Below, piece by piece: positions 10,206-19,058 of a stretch of DNA of 64,000 nt. The notes under the pieces are model-generated. The model was not told where the DNA came from. It saw only the letters and a program-made list of their open reading frames with translations, and searched no databases. The position numbers and the translations under genes were made by a program. Numbering within the stretch: position 1 is the first letter of the stretch; each line of letters starts with the position of its first letter. This stretch comes from Caminibacter mediatlanticus TB-2 (GTDB lineage: Bacteria > Campylobacterota > Campylobacteria > Campylobacterales > Nautiliaceae), in contig NZ_CP040463.1 of assembly GCF_005843985.1 (NCBI RefSeq), positions 417,001 to 481,000 of the forward strand, read 5' to 3'.

Positions 10206-11038
10206 AAATATCATTAGTTTTAAGCGGAGGAGGTGCAAGAGGATATATCCATATAGGTGTTATTGAAGAACTAAAAAAATATGGATTTGAAATTGTTAGT
10301 ATTTCTGGGACTTCTATGGGAGCAGTAATTGGAGGAATTGAAGCGTGTGGAAAATTAGATGAATATAAAAAGTGGATTACCAGTTTAGATTTTTTAGATT
10401 TATTTAAGTTTTATAAGCCTCCTTTTAAATTAGATTCAAATAAAATTTTTAAAAAACTTAGTGATATAATAGGTAATTATAAGATTGAAGAATTACCTAT
10501 AAAATATACAGCGGTGGCTACTGATTTAACTACTAAAAAAGAAGTTTGGTTTCAAAGGGGAAATTTATTAACTGCAATGAAAGCTTCAAGCGCAATTCCT
10601 GGTGTATTTGAACCTGTAAAAATAAATAATAGAATTTTAGTTGATGGAGGGGTATTAAATTTAATGCCAGTAGCACCTGTTATGAGTGATATGAGTGATT
10701 TAATTATAGCGGTTAATTTATATTCAGATAGAAATGTATTAGATATAAAACTTCCAAAAGATATAAAGAAAAAACAAACAATTTTTGAAGAAGTTTGGAA
10801 TAGAATATTTAGCGAAAAGGAAGATATAGTAGATAAATCAATAAATTTAATGATGGAGACTATTTTTAGATATAGATGTGCAGAATATACTCCTGATATT
10901 GAAATAAAAGTTCCTCAAAAAATTGCAAAATGGTATGATTTTCATAGGTCTCTTGAATTAATAGAATATGGTAAATTTTTTGCAAGAGAAGCAATAGAAA
11001 ATGCAAGAAAAGAGGATATAATTTCAGAAAACAAATAA
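10202..11038 (+). CDS. Patatin-like phospholipase (RssA/NTE family)
   Basis: A 278-residue patatin-fold serine hydrolase. The oxyanion motif GGGARG is at residues 9-14, the nucleophile elbow GTSMG at 37-41 (Ser39) and the catalytic aspartate in DGG near residue 148. No signal peptide or membrane segment is visible, so it is probably cytoplasmic and acts on phospholipids or lysophospholipids. It overlaps cutA by four bases and is followed by ridA after 13 bases, suggesting one transcript. Residues after 200 are helical and unassigned. Confidence 0.9.
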   Translation: MKISLVLSGGGARGYIHIGVIEELKKYGFEIVSISGTSMGAVIGGIEACGKLDEYKKWITSLDFLDLFKFYKPPFKLDSNKIFKKLSDIIGNYKIEELPIKYTAVATDLTTKKEVWFQRGNLLTAMKASSAIPGVFEPVKINNRILVDGGVLNLMPVAPVMSDMSDLIIAVNLYSDRNVLDIKLPKDIKKKQTIFEEVWNRIFSEKEDIVDKSINLMMETIFRYRCAEYTPDIEIKVPQKIAKWYDFHRSLELIEYGKFFAREAIENARKEDIISENK

Positions 11039-11051
11039 TAAAAGGCTTAGG

Positions 11052-11426
11052 ATGGAAAAAATCTTTACACCAAATGCACCAGAAGCAATAGGTCCTTATT
11101 CACAAGCAATTAAAATTGGAGATATGATTTTTACATCGGGTCAAATTGCACTAACTCCAAGTGGAGAATTTTTAGATGAAGATGTAAAAACACAAACAAA
11201 ACAAGTTTGTGAAAATTTAAAAGCTGTTTTAGAAAAAGCAGGAGCAAGATTAGAAAATGTTGTAAAAACAACTATATTTCTTGATGATATTAATAATTTT
11301 AATGATGTAAATGAAGTTTATGGAGAATATTTTTCACATAAACCAGCAAGAAGCACAGTAGCAGTAAAAGAATTGCCAAAAGGTGCAAAAGTAGAAATAG
11401 AGTGTGTAGCAGTAATTAATAATTAA
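11052..11426 (+). CDS. ridA: RidA family enamine/imine deaminase
   Basis: A 124-residue RidA/YjgF protein, which hydrolyses reactive 2-aminoacrylate-type enamines released by PLP enzymes. The opening APEAIGPYSQAIKIGDMIFTSGQI, the arginine in KPARSTVAVKELPKGAKVEIE and the end are all typical. It forms trimers in the cytoplasm. GCTTAGG precedes ATG. It is the last gene of the cutA group; a weak stem-loop at 11439-11460 follows. Confidence 0.96.
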   Translation: MEKIFTPNAPEAIGPYSQAIKIGDMIFTSGQIALTPSGEFLDEDVKTQTKQVCENLKAVLEKAGARLENVVKTTIFLDDINNFNDVNEVYGEYFSHKPARSTVAVKELPKGAKVEIECVAVINN

Positions 11427-11438
11427 TCTTATAAAAAT

Positions 11439-11460
11439 CTTAAATTAAGCTTTATTTAAG
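11439..11460 (+). terminator. Weak stem-loop between ridA and rplU
   Basis: CTTAAAT at 11439-11445 pairs with ATTTAAG at 11454-11460 around an 8-base loop and is followed by TTTAATT. It contains no G:C-rich stem, so it is at best a weak terminator or a DNA-level palindrome before the ribosomal operon. Confidence 0.3.
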
Positions 11461-11511
11461 TTTAATTATGTAATATTTCACACTAAAAAACCAATTAAAA
11501 GGGTTAGTATT

Positions 11512-11826
11512 ATGTATGCAGTTATTAAACATGGTGGAAAACAATATAAAGTGAATGTTGGTGATGTTTTAGATTTAGATAGAATTGAAGGGGTAGAACC
11601 TAAACAAACTATCGAAATTAATGAAGTATTATTAGTAAACAATGATAATGATACAAAAATCGGAACTCCTCTTGTAGATGGAGCAAAAGTAGTTTTAGAA
11701 GTTATTGGAAATTATAGAGGTAAAAAAGTTATAATTTTCAAAAAAAGAAGAAGAAAAGACTCTAAGAAAAAAAGAGGATTTAGAAGAGATTATACAAAAG
11801 TTAGAGTAAAAGAAATAGTAGCGTAA
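11512..11826 (+). CDS. rplU: 50S ribosomal protein L21
   Basis: A 104-residue L21, starting [20 protein letters not shown] and containing the basic segment [19 protein letters not shown], both diagnostic. It binds 23S rRNA in the large subunit. It is the first gene of the usual rplU-rpmA-obg set, nine bases before rpmA. AAAAGGG lies upstream of ATG. Confidence 0.98.
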   Translation: MYAVIKHGGKQYKVNVGDVLDLDRIEGVEPKQTIEINEVLLVNNDNDTKIGTPLVDGAKVVLEVIGNYRGKKVIIFKKRRRKDSKKKRGFRRDYTKVRVKEIVA

Positions 11827-11835
11827 GGAGAAGCA

Positions 11836-12096
11836 ATGGCACATAAAAAAGGACAAGGGTCAACTCAAAATAACAGAGATTCAGCTGGTAGAAGACTTGG
11901 GGTTAAAAAATTTGGTGGTGAGTTTGTAAAAGCAGGAAATATTATTATTAGACAAAGAGGAACAAAAGTTCATCCAGGAAATAATGTAGGACTTGGAAAA
12001 GACCATACAATTTATGCATTAATTGATGGTTATGTAAAATTTGAAATTAAAGATAAAAATAGAAAAAAAGTTTCAGTATATCCTACAAAAGATTAA
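11836..12096 (+). CDS. rpmA: 50S ribosomal protein L27
   Basis: An 86-residue L27. The start [20 protein letters not shown] shows no N-terminal cleavage peptide like that of Firmicutes; the N-terminus reaches the peptidyl-transferase centre. [18 protein letters not shown] and [17 protein letters not shown] are diagnostic. A GGAGAAGC ribosome-binding region precedes it. It is co-transcribed with rplU; obg follows after 74 bases. Confidence 0.98.
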   Translation: MAHKKGQGSTQNNRDSAGRRLGVKKFGGEFVKAGNIIIRQRGTKVHPGNNVGLGKDHTIYALIDGYVKFEIKDKNRKKVSVYPTKD

Positions 12097-12170
12097 TTCT
12101 TTCCTCTTTATTTACTTTCTTTATTATATTACAATTATTTAATCGTTTTATTTAATTAATAGGAGATGTT

Positions 12171-13235
12171 ATGTTTGTTGATAATATTAAACTTACAGTA
12201 AAATCTGGCAAGGGTGGCGCTGGATGTGTAAGTTTTAGAAGAGAAAAATTTGTTGCTAAGGGTGGTCCTGATGGTGGAGATGGAGGTAAAGGTGGTGATG
12301 TTATAGTTGAATGTGATAATAATACTCATACTTTATCTCATTTTAAAGGGAAAAGATTACTTAAAGCCTCAAATGGAAGACCAGGAGAGGGTAGAAAAAA
12401 GCATGGGGCTGATGGTGAAGATTTGATTTTAAAAGTGCCACCTGGTACTATTATAAAAGATGCAAAAACAGGTGAAATTTTACTTGATATGAAATATCAC
12501 GGACAAAAAGAGGTTTTGCTTGAAGGTGGAAGAGGAGGTCTTGGTAATTGGCATTTTAGAGGACCAAGAAGACAAGTCCCAAGATATGCACAACCAGGGG
12601 AAGAAGGAAAAGAGCTTGAAATTATAATGGAGCTAAAATTAATAGCAGATGTTGGACTTGTTGGGTTTCCAAATGCTGGAAAATCGACTTTAATTTCAGC
12701 TTTATCTAATGCAAAACCAGAAATTGCAAATTATGAATTTACAACTCTAACTCCAAAACTTGGAGTAGTAAAAGTAGATGAGTATAGAAGTTTTGTAATG
12801 GCTGATATTCCAGGAATTATTGAAGGTGCTCACGAAGGAAAAGGACTTGGACTTGAATTTTTAAAGCATATTGAAAGGACTAAAATAATTCTTTATGTAA
12901 TTGATTTAGCTTCATTTAGAGACCCAGTTTATCAATTTAAAACCTTGCAAAAAGAACTTAAAAATTATAGTGAAACACTTGCAAAAAGAGATTATGCAAT
13001 TGCATTAAATAAAGTAGATGCTGTGGATAGCTCAAAAGTAGAAGAGTTTTTTGAAAAACTAAATATTCCTAAAACAGAACCAAAATATGGAGCAAGTAAA
13101 GAGTATCCTTGTTATTTTGATGAAAAAACATTTGTACTTCCAATTAGTGCAGCAGCAAGAATTAATCTTGATGCTTTAAAATTTGCACTAAGTGATATGA
13201 TTGAAAGAAATAAAGATGAAGAGAATAGTATTTAA
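12171..13235 (+). CDS. obg: GTPase Obg (ribosome assembly / stress GTPase)
   Basis: A 354-residue GTPase. The glycine-rich Obg fold occupies residues 1-158 (for example [14 protein letters not shown]), then the G domain with P-loop [10 protein letters not shown], switch region [20 protein letters not shown] and ALNKVD. It takes part in 50S assembly and the stringent response. Its 3' end overlaps proB by 20 bases. AGGAG lies five bases before ATG. No long C-terminal extension is present. Confidence 0.97.
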   Translation: MFVDNIKLTVKSGKGGAGCVSFRREKFVAKGGPDGGDGGKGGDVIVECDNNTHTLSHFKGKRLLKASNGRPGEGRKKHGADGEDLILKVPPGTIIKDAKTGEILLDMKYHGQKEVLLEGGRGGLGNWHFRGPRRQVPRYAQPGEEGKELEIIMELKLIADVGLVGFPNAGKSTLISALSNAKPEIANYEFTTLTPKLGVVKVDEYRSFVMADIPGIIEGAHEGKGLGLEFLKHIERTKIILYVIDLASFRDPVYQFKTLQKELKNYSETLAKRDYAIALNKVDAVDSSKVEEFFEKLNIPKTEPKYGASKEYPCYFDEKTFVLPISAAARINLDALKFALSDMIERNKDEENSI

Positions 13236-13977
13236 AGTAGGAACTGCTACTTTATATGAAAATGGAAAGTTATCTGATAGAATGGATAAAATAGTTGATT
13301 TACTTGCTAAACTTAATAAAGAGTATGAAATTTTATTAGTTAGTAGTGGGGCTGTTGGGGCTGGATATACAAAATGTCCTCTTGATAAAAGCAAGCTTGA
13401 AAATAAACAAGCCCTTGCTGCAATAGGTCAACCTCTTTTAATGAGAGAATATAAAGAGAGGTTTAATAAATATAATGTAGTAGTAGCACAAGTTTTAGTA
13501 ACAGCTGCTGATTTTGATAGTAGAAAAAGAACAGATAATGCAAAAAAAATGATAGAAGTATTGCTTAAAAATAAAGTAATTCCTATTATTAATGAAAATG
13601 ATTCAGTCTCAGTTGAAGAGATACTTTTTGGAGACAATGACCAGTTAAGTGCTTATGTTACATACTATTTTGATGCTGATATGCTTTTTATAATTAGTGA
13701 TATTGATGCTTTTTATGATGATAATCCAAAAGTAAATAAAAATGCAAAACCTATAAAGTTAGTGAGTGAAATTGAAGATGAGTGGCTAAATCAAAAGTGC
13801 AATCCAAACGATAAATTTGCAACAGGTGGAATTGTTACAAAACTAAAAGCAGCTAAGTTTTTGATGGACAATGGTAAATGTATGTTTTTAACAAGTGGCA
13901 GTAAATTAGATTCTATTGAAGATTTTTTAAATGGAAAACATACAAGTGGTACTTTGTTTTGTAAGGAGAAAAAATGA
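13216..13977 (+). CDS. proB: Glutamate 5-kinase (without PUA domain)
   Basis: A 253-residue amino-acid kinase that phosphorylates glutamate in the first step of proline synthesis. [37 protein letters not shown] and [13 protein letters not shown] are the family landmarks. The C-terminal PUA domain of many ProB proteins is absent. I chose ATG 13216, since MKRIVFKVG is the conserved start; an in-frame TTG lies at 13201. It overlaps obg by 20 bases and smpB by an ATGA, so it is embedded in the same operon. Confidence 0.95.
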   Translation: MKRIVFKVGTATLYENGKLSDRMDKIVDLLAKLNKEYEILLVSSGAVGAGYTKCPLDKSKLENKQALAAIGQPLLMREYKERFNKYNVVVAQVLVTAADFDSRKRTDNAKKMIEVLLKNKVIPIINENDSVSVEEILFGDNDQLSAYVTYYFDADMLFIISDIDAFYDDNPKVNKNAKPIKLVSEIEDEWLNQKCNPNDKFATGGIVTKLKAAKFLMDNGKCMFLTSGSKLDSIEDFLNGKHTSGTLFCKEKK

Positions 13978-14429
13978 AGGTAGTTGCGACAAATAGAAAA
14001 GCATATCATGATTATGATATTTTTGATAAGTATGAGGCTGGAATTGAACTTAAAGGAAGTGAAGTTAAAGCTCTAAGAGCTGGAAGAGCTAATTTAAAAG
14101 ATAGTTTTGTTAAAATTAAAGATGGAGAAGCTTGGTGGGTCCAAGGTCATATAAGCAATCTTGATACTACATATTCAGCATTTAGACACGATGAAAAAAG
14201 ACCAAGAAAACTTCTTTTACACAAAAGTGAAATAGCAAAACTTGCAGGATATACCAGTGAAAGAGGTTATACACTTGTGCCTACAAAAATATATTTTAAT
14301 AATAAAAATAAAGCAAAACTTGAAATTGCAGTTGCTAAGGGTAGAAAGCTTCATGATAAAAGAAGAGTAATGAAAGAAAAAGAGTTAAAAAAAGAAGCAG
14401 CTGCTGCAATGAAAAGATATGGATTTTAA
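13974..14429 (+). CDS. smpB: SsrA-binding protein SmpB
   Basis: A 151-residue partner of tmRNA in rescue of stalled ribosomes. [39 protein letters not shown] and the basic tail [17 protein letters not shown] are diagnostic. It overlaps proB by four bases. It meets the convergent peroxiredoxin gene tail to tail with a 4-base overlap. The ssrA gene is not in this window. Confidence 0.98.
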   Translation: MKVVATNRKAYHDYDIFDKYEAGIELKGSEVKALRAGRANLKDSFVKIKDGEAWWVQGHISNLDTTYSAFRHDEKRPRKLLLHKSEIAKLAGYTSERGYTLVPTKIYFNNKNKAKLEIAVAKGRKLHDKRRVMKEKELKKEAAAAMKRYGF

Positions 14430-14884
14430 GAGTTTATAAGTTTTTTTAATTCTTCTAAAACTTTTGTGGCATGACCTTTTGCTCTTACATTTCTAAATTC
14501 TTTTACTATATTTCCCTCAGGGTCAATTATAAAAGTTGAACGAATTACTCCTTCATATTCTCTTCCATAATTTTTCTTTTTACCCCATGCTCCATACTCT
14601 TTTAAGACTTTTTTTTCTTCATCACTAAGTAGAGTGATTTTTAATCCATGTTTTTCAATAAAATTACAATGTTTTTTAGGAGAATCAGGAGATACTCCAA
14701 TTACAACTGCTCCAAGTTTTTCAAATTCATCAATTAGTTCGCTAAACTCTTTTGCCTCAGTAGTACATCCAGGGGTATTGTCTTTTGGATAAAAGTATAA
14801 AATTACCCATTTTCCTTTTAAATCTCTTAGACAAATTTCAACTCCATCTTGATTTGGCAAACAAAAATCTGATGCTTTTGTCAT
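14426..14884 (-). CDS. bcp: Thioredoxin-dependent peroxiredoxin (Bcp/PrxQ family)
   Basis: A 152-residue peroxiredoxin that reduces peroxides using thioredoxin. The active-site segment [18 protein letters not shown] places the peroxidatic cysteine at residue 40. The resolving cysteine found five residues later in the E. coli type of Bcp is a lysine here; Cys73 (in KKHCNFIEK) is a possible substitute. It is a single gene with its own promoter region upstream and a good AAGGAGAA ribosome-binding site. Confidence 0.93.
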   Translation of the reverse strand: MTKASDFCLPNQDGVEICLRDLKGKWVILYFYPKDNTPGCTTEAKEFSELIDEFEKLGAVVIGVSPDSPKKHCNFIEKHGLKITLLSDEEKKVLKEYGAWGKKKNYGREYEGVIRSTFIIDPEGNIVKEFRNVRAKGHATKVLEELKKLINS

Positions 14885-14964
14885 ATTTTCTCCTTAATTT
14901 TTGTAAATTATATCAAAACAATGCCGATATGTTTTTAAATTAAATCGTAAAAAAGGGGTGTCAA

Positions 14965-16956
14965 GTGAAAGTAATAGATGTAATAAACAAGATTTCGTTA
15001 AAGACGAAAGTTACATTAATTGTAGTAATGGCAATATTAATGGCTACTTATTTTTTAAGTCAAAAACTAATGACTCATTTTGAATTTATTGATAAAAAAG
15101 AAAAAATAACTGAACTCATTACTTTAAGCAAATCATTAAGTAGACTTATTCATGAGACTCAAAAAGAAAGAGGAATGAGTGCTGGATATCTGGGAAGTCA
15201 TGGTAAAAAGTTTAAAGAAATGCTTCCAAAACAAAGAGCGTTAACTGATAAAAGAATAAAAGAATATAAAGAAGTACTAAATAAGATTGATTTAAATAAA
15301 TATCCTTCGGAATTTAAAGAAGAGATTAATAAGCTTAATATGTATCTTTCAACACTTCCAGAAATTAGAAAAAAAGTTGATAATTTTGAAATTTCTTTGC
15401 CTGATGAGGTTAAGTGGTATACTAATATGAATGCATTAATATTAAAAATTATAGGACTGAGTGCAAAATATGCTCCAAATGAAAAAATTGCAATGGATTT
15501 AGCTGCATATACTTCATTTCTAAAAGCAAAAGAGAGAGCTGGAATTGAAAGAGCGGTTTTAAGTGCTACATTTGGTGCAGATAAATTTGCTCCTCATATG
15601 TATACAAAATTTATTACATTAGTTGCAGAGCAAAATGCATTTTTAGATGACTTTTTAACTTTTGCAAATAATGAAATGAAAAAAATGTATTATAAAGCTA
15701 TCAAAAATCCAGCTTTTGCAGAGGTTGAGAGGATGAGACAAATTGCAATGTCTCATCATAAAGAAGGAGGATTTAATATTGATGCTGAGTATTGGTTTAA
15801 AACTATAACTCAAAAAATTAATGTATTAAAACAAATTGATAATAATATAGCTAAGATTATTGAAAAAGATTTAAATTCAATTAAAGATACTACTATTAGA
15901 GATATTATAATTGGTTCTTTAATGGTATTATTTATTATTTTATTTTCTTATACAATAATTAAATCATTTAGTATTCAAATAGGTTCATTAAAAAATCTAA
16001 TTTTAACTATGGCTAAAAATAAAGATTTATCAATTGATGTGAGAATTTATGAAAATGACGAATTTGGTGAAATTAGAAAAGCCCTAAAAGAGTTTTTACA
16101 TTCACTCCATGAAGTAATGATTTCTGCTCACAGAAGTTCAAGTGAAAATAAAAGTGTTGCATCAACTCTTAAAAAATCTTTTGATGTAATTACAGATAAT
16201 ATTCAAAATGAATCTCAAATTGTTATTAAAGCAGCTGAAACCTCAAATGAGCTTAGAGAAAAATTAATTAGTGAAGCTAATCAAAGCAAAGATGTAAAAG
16301 ATTCAATTGTAAGGGCAAATGATTTATTATCTGATGCAATTTTAAGTATTCAGCAAACTATTCAAGATATTGAAAATAATGCACAAAATGAAAATGAACT
16401 TGCAATGAAATTACAGCAATTATCACAAGATGCAGAACAAGTAAAAAGTGTTTTAACAGTTATTAGAGAGATTGCTGACCAAACTAATTTACTTGCTTTA
16501 AATGCAGCTATTGAAGCTGCAAGGGCTGGGGAGCATGGTAGAGGCTTTGCAGTTGTTGCTGATGAAGTTAGAAAACTTGCTGAGAGAACTCAAAAAAGTT
16601 TAGGTGAAATTGATGCTACTATTAATGTAATAGTACAAGCTATTAATTCAAGTAGTGAAGAGATGAATAAAAATGTTGAAAATGTAAATAAAGTGACTCA
16701 AACAACTGCGGAAATTCAAGAAAAAATAGAGAATGTTTCAACTGAAATGCAAGGAGTTGTTGGCAAAGTTGAGTTAAATGTTGAGGAGATTGAAAAAATT
16801 GTGAAAATAATGCAAGAGTTTATTACTGAGATGAAAAAAATAGAAGATGTTTCTGATGAGAATAAAAATAATATTATGAGAAATAAAACTTATGTAGATA
16901 GAATTAATAAACTTGCAGAAGAATTAATGAAAGAGATTTCTCAATTTAAAATATAA
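14965..16956 (+). CDS. Methyl-accepting chemotaxis protein with NIT-type sensor
   Basis: A 663-residue transmembrane chemoreceptor. Membrane segments are at about 15-30 and 312-333. The periplasmic part begins [22 protein letters not shown], matching the NIT (nitrate/nitrite-sensing) helical domain, though the ligand is not provable. A HAMP-like linker follows, then the signalling hairpin with tip [20 protein letters not shown] near residues 500-520. No C-terminal CheR/CheB-binding pentapeptide is visible. The start is GTG 14965, eight bases after AAAAGGGG. It stands alone. Confidence 0.9.
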   Translation: MKVIDVINKISLKTKVTLIVVMAILMATYFLSQKLMTHFEFIDKKEKITELITLSKSLSRLIHETQKERGMSAGYLGSHGKKFKEMLPKQRALTDKRIKEYKEVLNKIDLNKYPSEFKEEINKLNMYLSTLPEIRKKVDNFEISLPDEVKWYTNMNALILKIIGLSAKYAPNEKIAMDLAAYTSFLKAKERAGIERAVLSATFGADKFAPHMYTKFITLVAEQNAFLDDFLTFANNEMKKMYYKAIKNPAFAEVERMRQIAMSHHKEGGFNIDAEYWFKTITQKINVLKQIDNNIAKIIEKDLNSIKDTTIRDIIIGSLMVLFIILFSYTIIKSFSIQIGSLKNLILTMAKNKDLSIDVRIYENDEFGEIRKALKEFLHSLHEVMISAHRSSSENKSVASTLKKSFDVITDNIQNESQIVIKAAETSNELREKLISEANQSKDVKDSIVRANDLLSDAILSIQQTIQDIENNAQNENELAMKLQQLSQDAEQVKSVLTVIREIADQTNLLALNAAIEAARAGEHGRGFAVVADEVRKLAERTQKSLGEIDATINVIVQAINSSSEEMNKNVENVNKVTQTTAEIQEKIENVSTEMQGVVGKVELNVEEIEKIVKIMQEFITEMKKIEDVSDENKNNIMRNKTYVDRINKLAEELMKEISQFKI

Positions 16957-16975
16957 AGGGATTACCAAATCCCTT
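16956..16975. terminator. Shared terminator hairpin between convergent genes
   Basis: AAGGGATT at 16956-16963 pairs perfectly with AATCCCTT at 16968-16975 around a 4-base loop. The hairpin covers the stop codons of the chemoreceptor and the convergent gene at 16962. On the minus strand it is followed by TATATTTT, so it may serve both directions. Confidence 0.6.
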
Positions 16976-17441
16976 CATGTTTGCAATCTTTTGCTTCTGT
17001 TTTTAGTGTGATATTTATTTTTTTATTTTTATCTTCTATATTATAAGAATAAATAACCTTTCCTTTATTTTCAAAAAACTTAATAATCATAGGAGTTGTG
17101 CATAATCTTGATGTTGCATATTTTTTTAAAGTTTTTTTATATTTATCTATGGTTTTGTTATCTGGAATTTTTGAATATAGTTTATATTTAAAAACTATTT
17201 CTCTTGAAGATTTATTATAATTTACATCATTTAATACTAAATTTTCTCCCTGTTTAAGAGGTAATTGTTTTTTTAAAGCATTAAATTCTTTATACAAATT
17301 ATTATTAAAATCTTCCCATTTTATTTTTACAGCATCAGCTTGTTGTTTTGCCTTTAAATATTGTTGATGTAATGTTTGATTATTTGTTGCAAATGCAAAT
17401 GTTGATATTAAAGATAAAATAGCTAAATTTTTAAATTTCAT
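16962..17441 (-). CDS. Hypothetical exported protein
   Basis: A 159-residue protein with a likely signal peptide (MKFKNLAILSLISTFAFATN). The mature part starts with a charged helix (HQQYLKAKQQADAVKIKWEDF) and contains two cysteines, in SRLCTTP and EAKDCKHE, that could form a disulfide in the periplasm. I do not recognise the family. It follows purT by 9 bases on the same strand and probably shares its transcript, without obvious functional link. Confidence 0.75.
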   Translation of the reverse strand: MKFKNLAILSLISTFAFATNNQTLHQQYLKAKQQADAVKIKWEDFNNNLYKEFNALKKQLPLKQGENLVLNDVNYNKSSREIVFKYKLYSKIPDNKTIDKYKKTLKKYATSRLCTTPMIIKFFENKGKVIYSYNIEDKNKKINITLKTEAKDCKHEGIW

Positions 17442-17450
17442 TTTAGTTCC

Positions 17451-18620
17451 TTATTTTAATTTTATTTTGTCTATTAACAACTTAGCTTTTTGTAAAGCTT
17501 CTTTACTTGATTTATCACTAACTAATAATACTCCCATTCTTCTTTTAGGATGGGCTTCTGGTTTTCCAAAAATAATAAATCTTGAATTTTTACTAAACAC
17601 CTCCTTTTCAATCTCAAAAGTTGGAATGTATGAATCTTTATTTGCTCTAAATGCAGCAGATGCACCAGGGGTTAAAAATTCAAACCCAAGAGGTAAGTTA
17701 AGAACTGCTCTAATGTGAAGAGCAAATTCGCTTTGAGATTGAGTAATAAGAGTTACAAGTCCTGTATCGTGAGGACGAGGAGATACTTCGCTAAAATATA
17801 CTTCATCACCTTTTATAAATAATTCAACTCCAAAAATTCCTCTACCTCCAAGTCCTTCAACAATTTTTTTTGCAATTTCTTGTGCTTTTTTAAGTGCAAC
17901 TTCACTCATTTCCATCTCTTGCCAAGAGAATATATAATCACCTCCACTTTGAATATGTCCTATTGGAGGACAAAATACAACCTCTTCATCATTTTTTGCG
18001 CTAAGTAGTGTTATTTCATAATCAAAATCAATAAACTCTTCAACAATTAATTCATCAGCACTTCCTCTTGCATCACTCTTAGCAAATTCCCAAGCAGTTA
18101 TAATTTCTTCTTTACTTTTTACAATACTTTGTCCATGTCCAGAACTACTCATAACAGGTTTTACAACACAAGGATATCCTAGTTTTTCACAAGCAGCTTC
18201 TAAATCTTCATATGTTGATACAAATTCATATTTACTTGTAGGAAGATTAAGTTTTTCTGCTGCAAAAACTCTTATATTTTTTCTATTCATTGTTTTATTT
18301 ACAGCTTCTGCATTTGGAATAATGTGAATGCCTTTACTTTCTGCTTCAAAAAGTGCTTCAATATTTATAGCTTCAATCTCAGGCAATACAAAATCTGGCT
18401 TTTCTCTTAAAATTACATCAAGAAGTGCATCTTTATTTTTCATATCTACTACATAACTTTTTTGTGCAATAAGCATAGCAGGTGCATTTGCATATCTATC
18501 AACTGCAATTACTTCACATCCAAGTCTATTTGCCTCAATAGCAACTTCTTTTCCAAGTTCGCCACTTCCAAGAAGCATAATTTTTATGGAGTTTGATTTA
18601 AGAGGTGTAGTTAGGACCAT
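17451..18620 (-). CDS. purT: Formate-dependent phosphoribosylglycinamide formyltransferase
   Basis: A 389-residue ATP-grasp enzyme that makes formyl-GAR from GAR, formate and ATP in purine synthesis, replacing folate-dependent Pur[65 protein letters not shown] and [14 protein letters not shown] are characteristic. Use of formate suits an anaerobic autotroph, though that is an inference. The start at 18620 is next to a divergent promoter region shared with feoA. Confidence 0.97.
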   Translation of the reverse strand: MVLTTPLKSNSIKIMLLGSGELGKEVAIEANRLGCEVIAVDRYANAPAMLIAQKSYVVDMKNKDALLDVILREKPDFVLPEIEAINIEALFEAESKGIHIIPNAEAVNKTMNRKNIRVFAAEKLNLPTSKYEFVSTYEDLEAACEKLGYPCVVKPVMSSSGHGQSIVKSKEEIITAWEFAKSDARGSADELIVEEFIDFDYEITLLSAKNDEEVVFCPPIGHIQSGGDYIFSWQEMEMSEVALKKAQEIAKKIVEGLGGRGIFGVELFIKGDEVYFSEVSPRPHDTGLVTLITQSQSEFALHIRAVLNLPLGFEFLTPGASAAFRANKDSYIPTFEIEKEVFSKNSRFIIFGKPEAHPKRRMGVLLVSDKSSKEALQKAKLLIDKIKLK

Positions 18621-18647
18621 TTATACCCTTTTTAACAAATTATATCA

Positions 18648-18669
18648 TTTTTTGATTTTTATCAAAAAA
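18648..18669. promoter_or_regulatory. A/T palindrome in the purT-feoA divergent promoter region
   Basis: TTTTTTGAT at 18648-18656 is the exact complement of ATCAAAAAA at 18661-18669, with four T between. It lies between the divergent purT and feoA starts and could be a regulator site. The TGAT...ATCA core loosely recalls Fur-type operators, which would make sense for feoA, but the match is too weak to name the protein. Confidence 0.4.
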
Positions 18670-18712
18670 ATAATTAATAAAAAAAGATATACTTCAACAA
18701 AAAAGGTCTGAT

Positions 18713-18946
18713 ATGAGACTTAATGAATTAAAAATAGGTGATATTGGAGTTATTCAAAAAATTTATGCCAAAGAACCATTAAAAAGTAAACTTTTATCAA
18801 TGGGATTTGCAAGAGGAGAGAAGGTAAAAGTTTTAAAACATACATTAGCTAAAAATACATTTGATATAGAAGTTTGTAATACAAATATTGCACTAAGAGA
18901 AGAAGAAGCAAAAGAAATAGAGGTAGTTATACCAATTGAAAATTGA
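18713..18946 (+). CDS. feoA: Ferrous iron transport protein A
   Basis: A 77-residue SH3-like cytoplasmic protein that assists FeoB. MRLNELKIGDIGVI, SKLLSMGFARGEKVKVL and the end ALREEEAKEIEV are typical. Its last six codons (IPIEN-stop region) lie inside the dispersed repeat copy B, so the natural C-terminus has been supplied or altered by the repeat. AAAAAGGTC precedes the ATG. feoB follows after the repeat. Confidence 0.93.
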   Translation: MRLNELKIGDIGVIQKIYAKEPLKSKLLSMGFARGEKVKVLKHTLAKNTFDIEVCNTNIALREEEAKEIEVVIPIEN

Positions 18947-19032
18947 AAATGGATAATGGAAAATTATAAAAAGTATTGAAATAATAGTTGTTTTAAAATT
19001 TTTAAAGTAACTAACTCATTTAGAATTGGTAT
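18929..19032 (+). repeat. Dispersed ~100-bp repeat, copy B (between feoA and feoB)
   Basis: The 104-bp element starts ATACCAATT (18929-18937) and ends AATTGGTAT (19024-19032), perfect 9-base inverted ends. Inside are AATTGAAAATGG, AATGGAAAATTATAA and GTAACTAACTCATTTAG, shared with copies A and C. The feoA stop codon (18944-18946) falls within it. The size, ends and lack of coding capacity are MITE-like. Confidence 0.8.
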
Positions 19033-19058
19033 TAAAAGTGAAAAATGAAAGGTCTTAA

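Noticed and set aside
10202-11426. A cutA-patatin-ridA defence or toxin system.
   Set aside because: All three are ordinary housekeeping families; adjacency alone does not support it.
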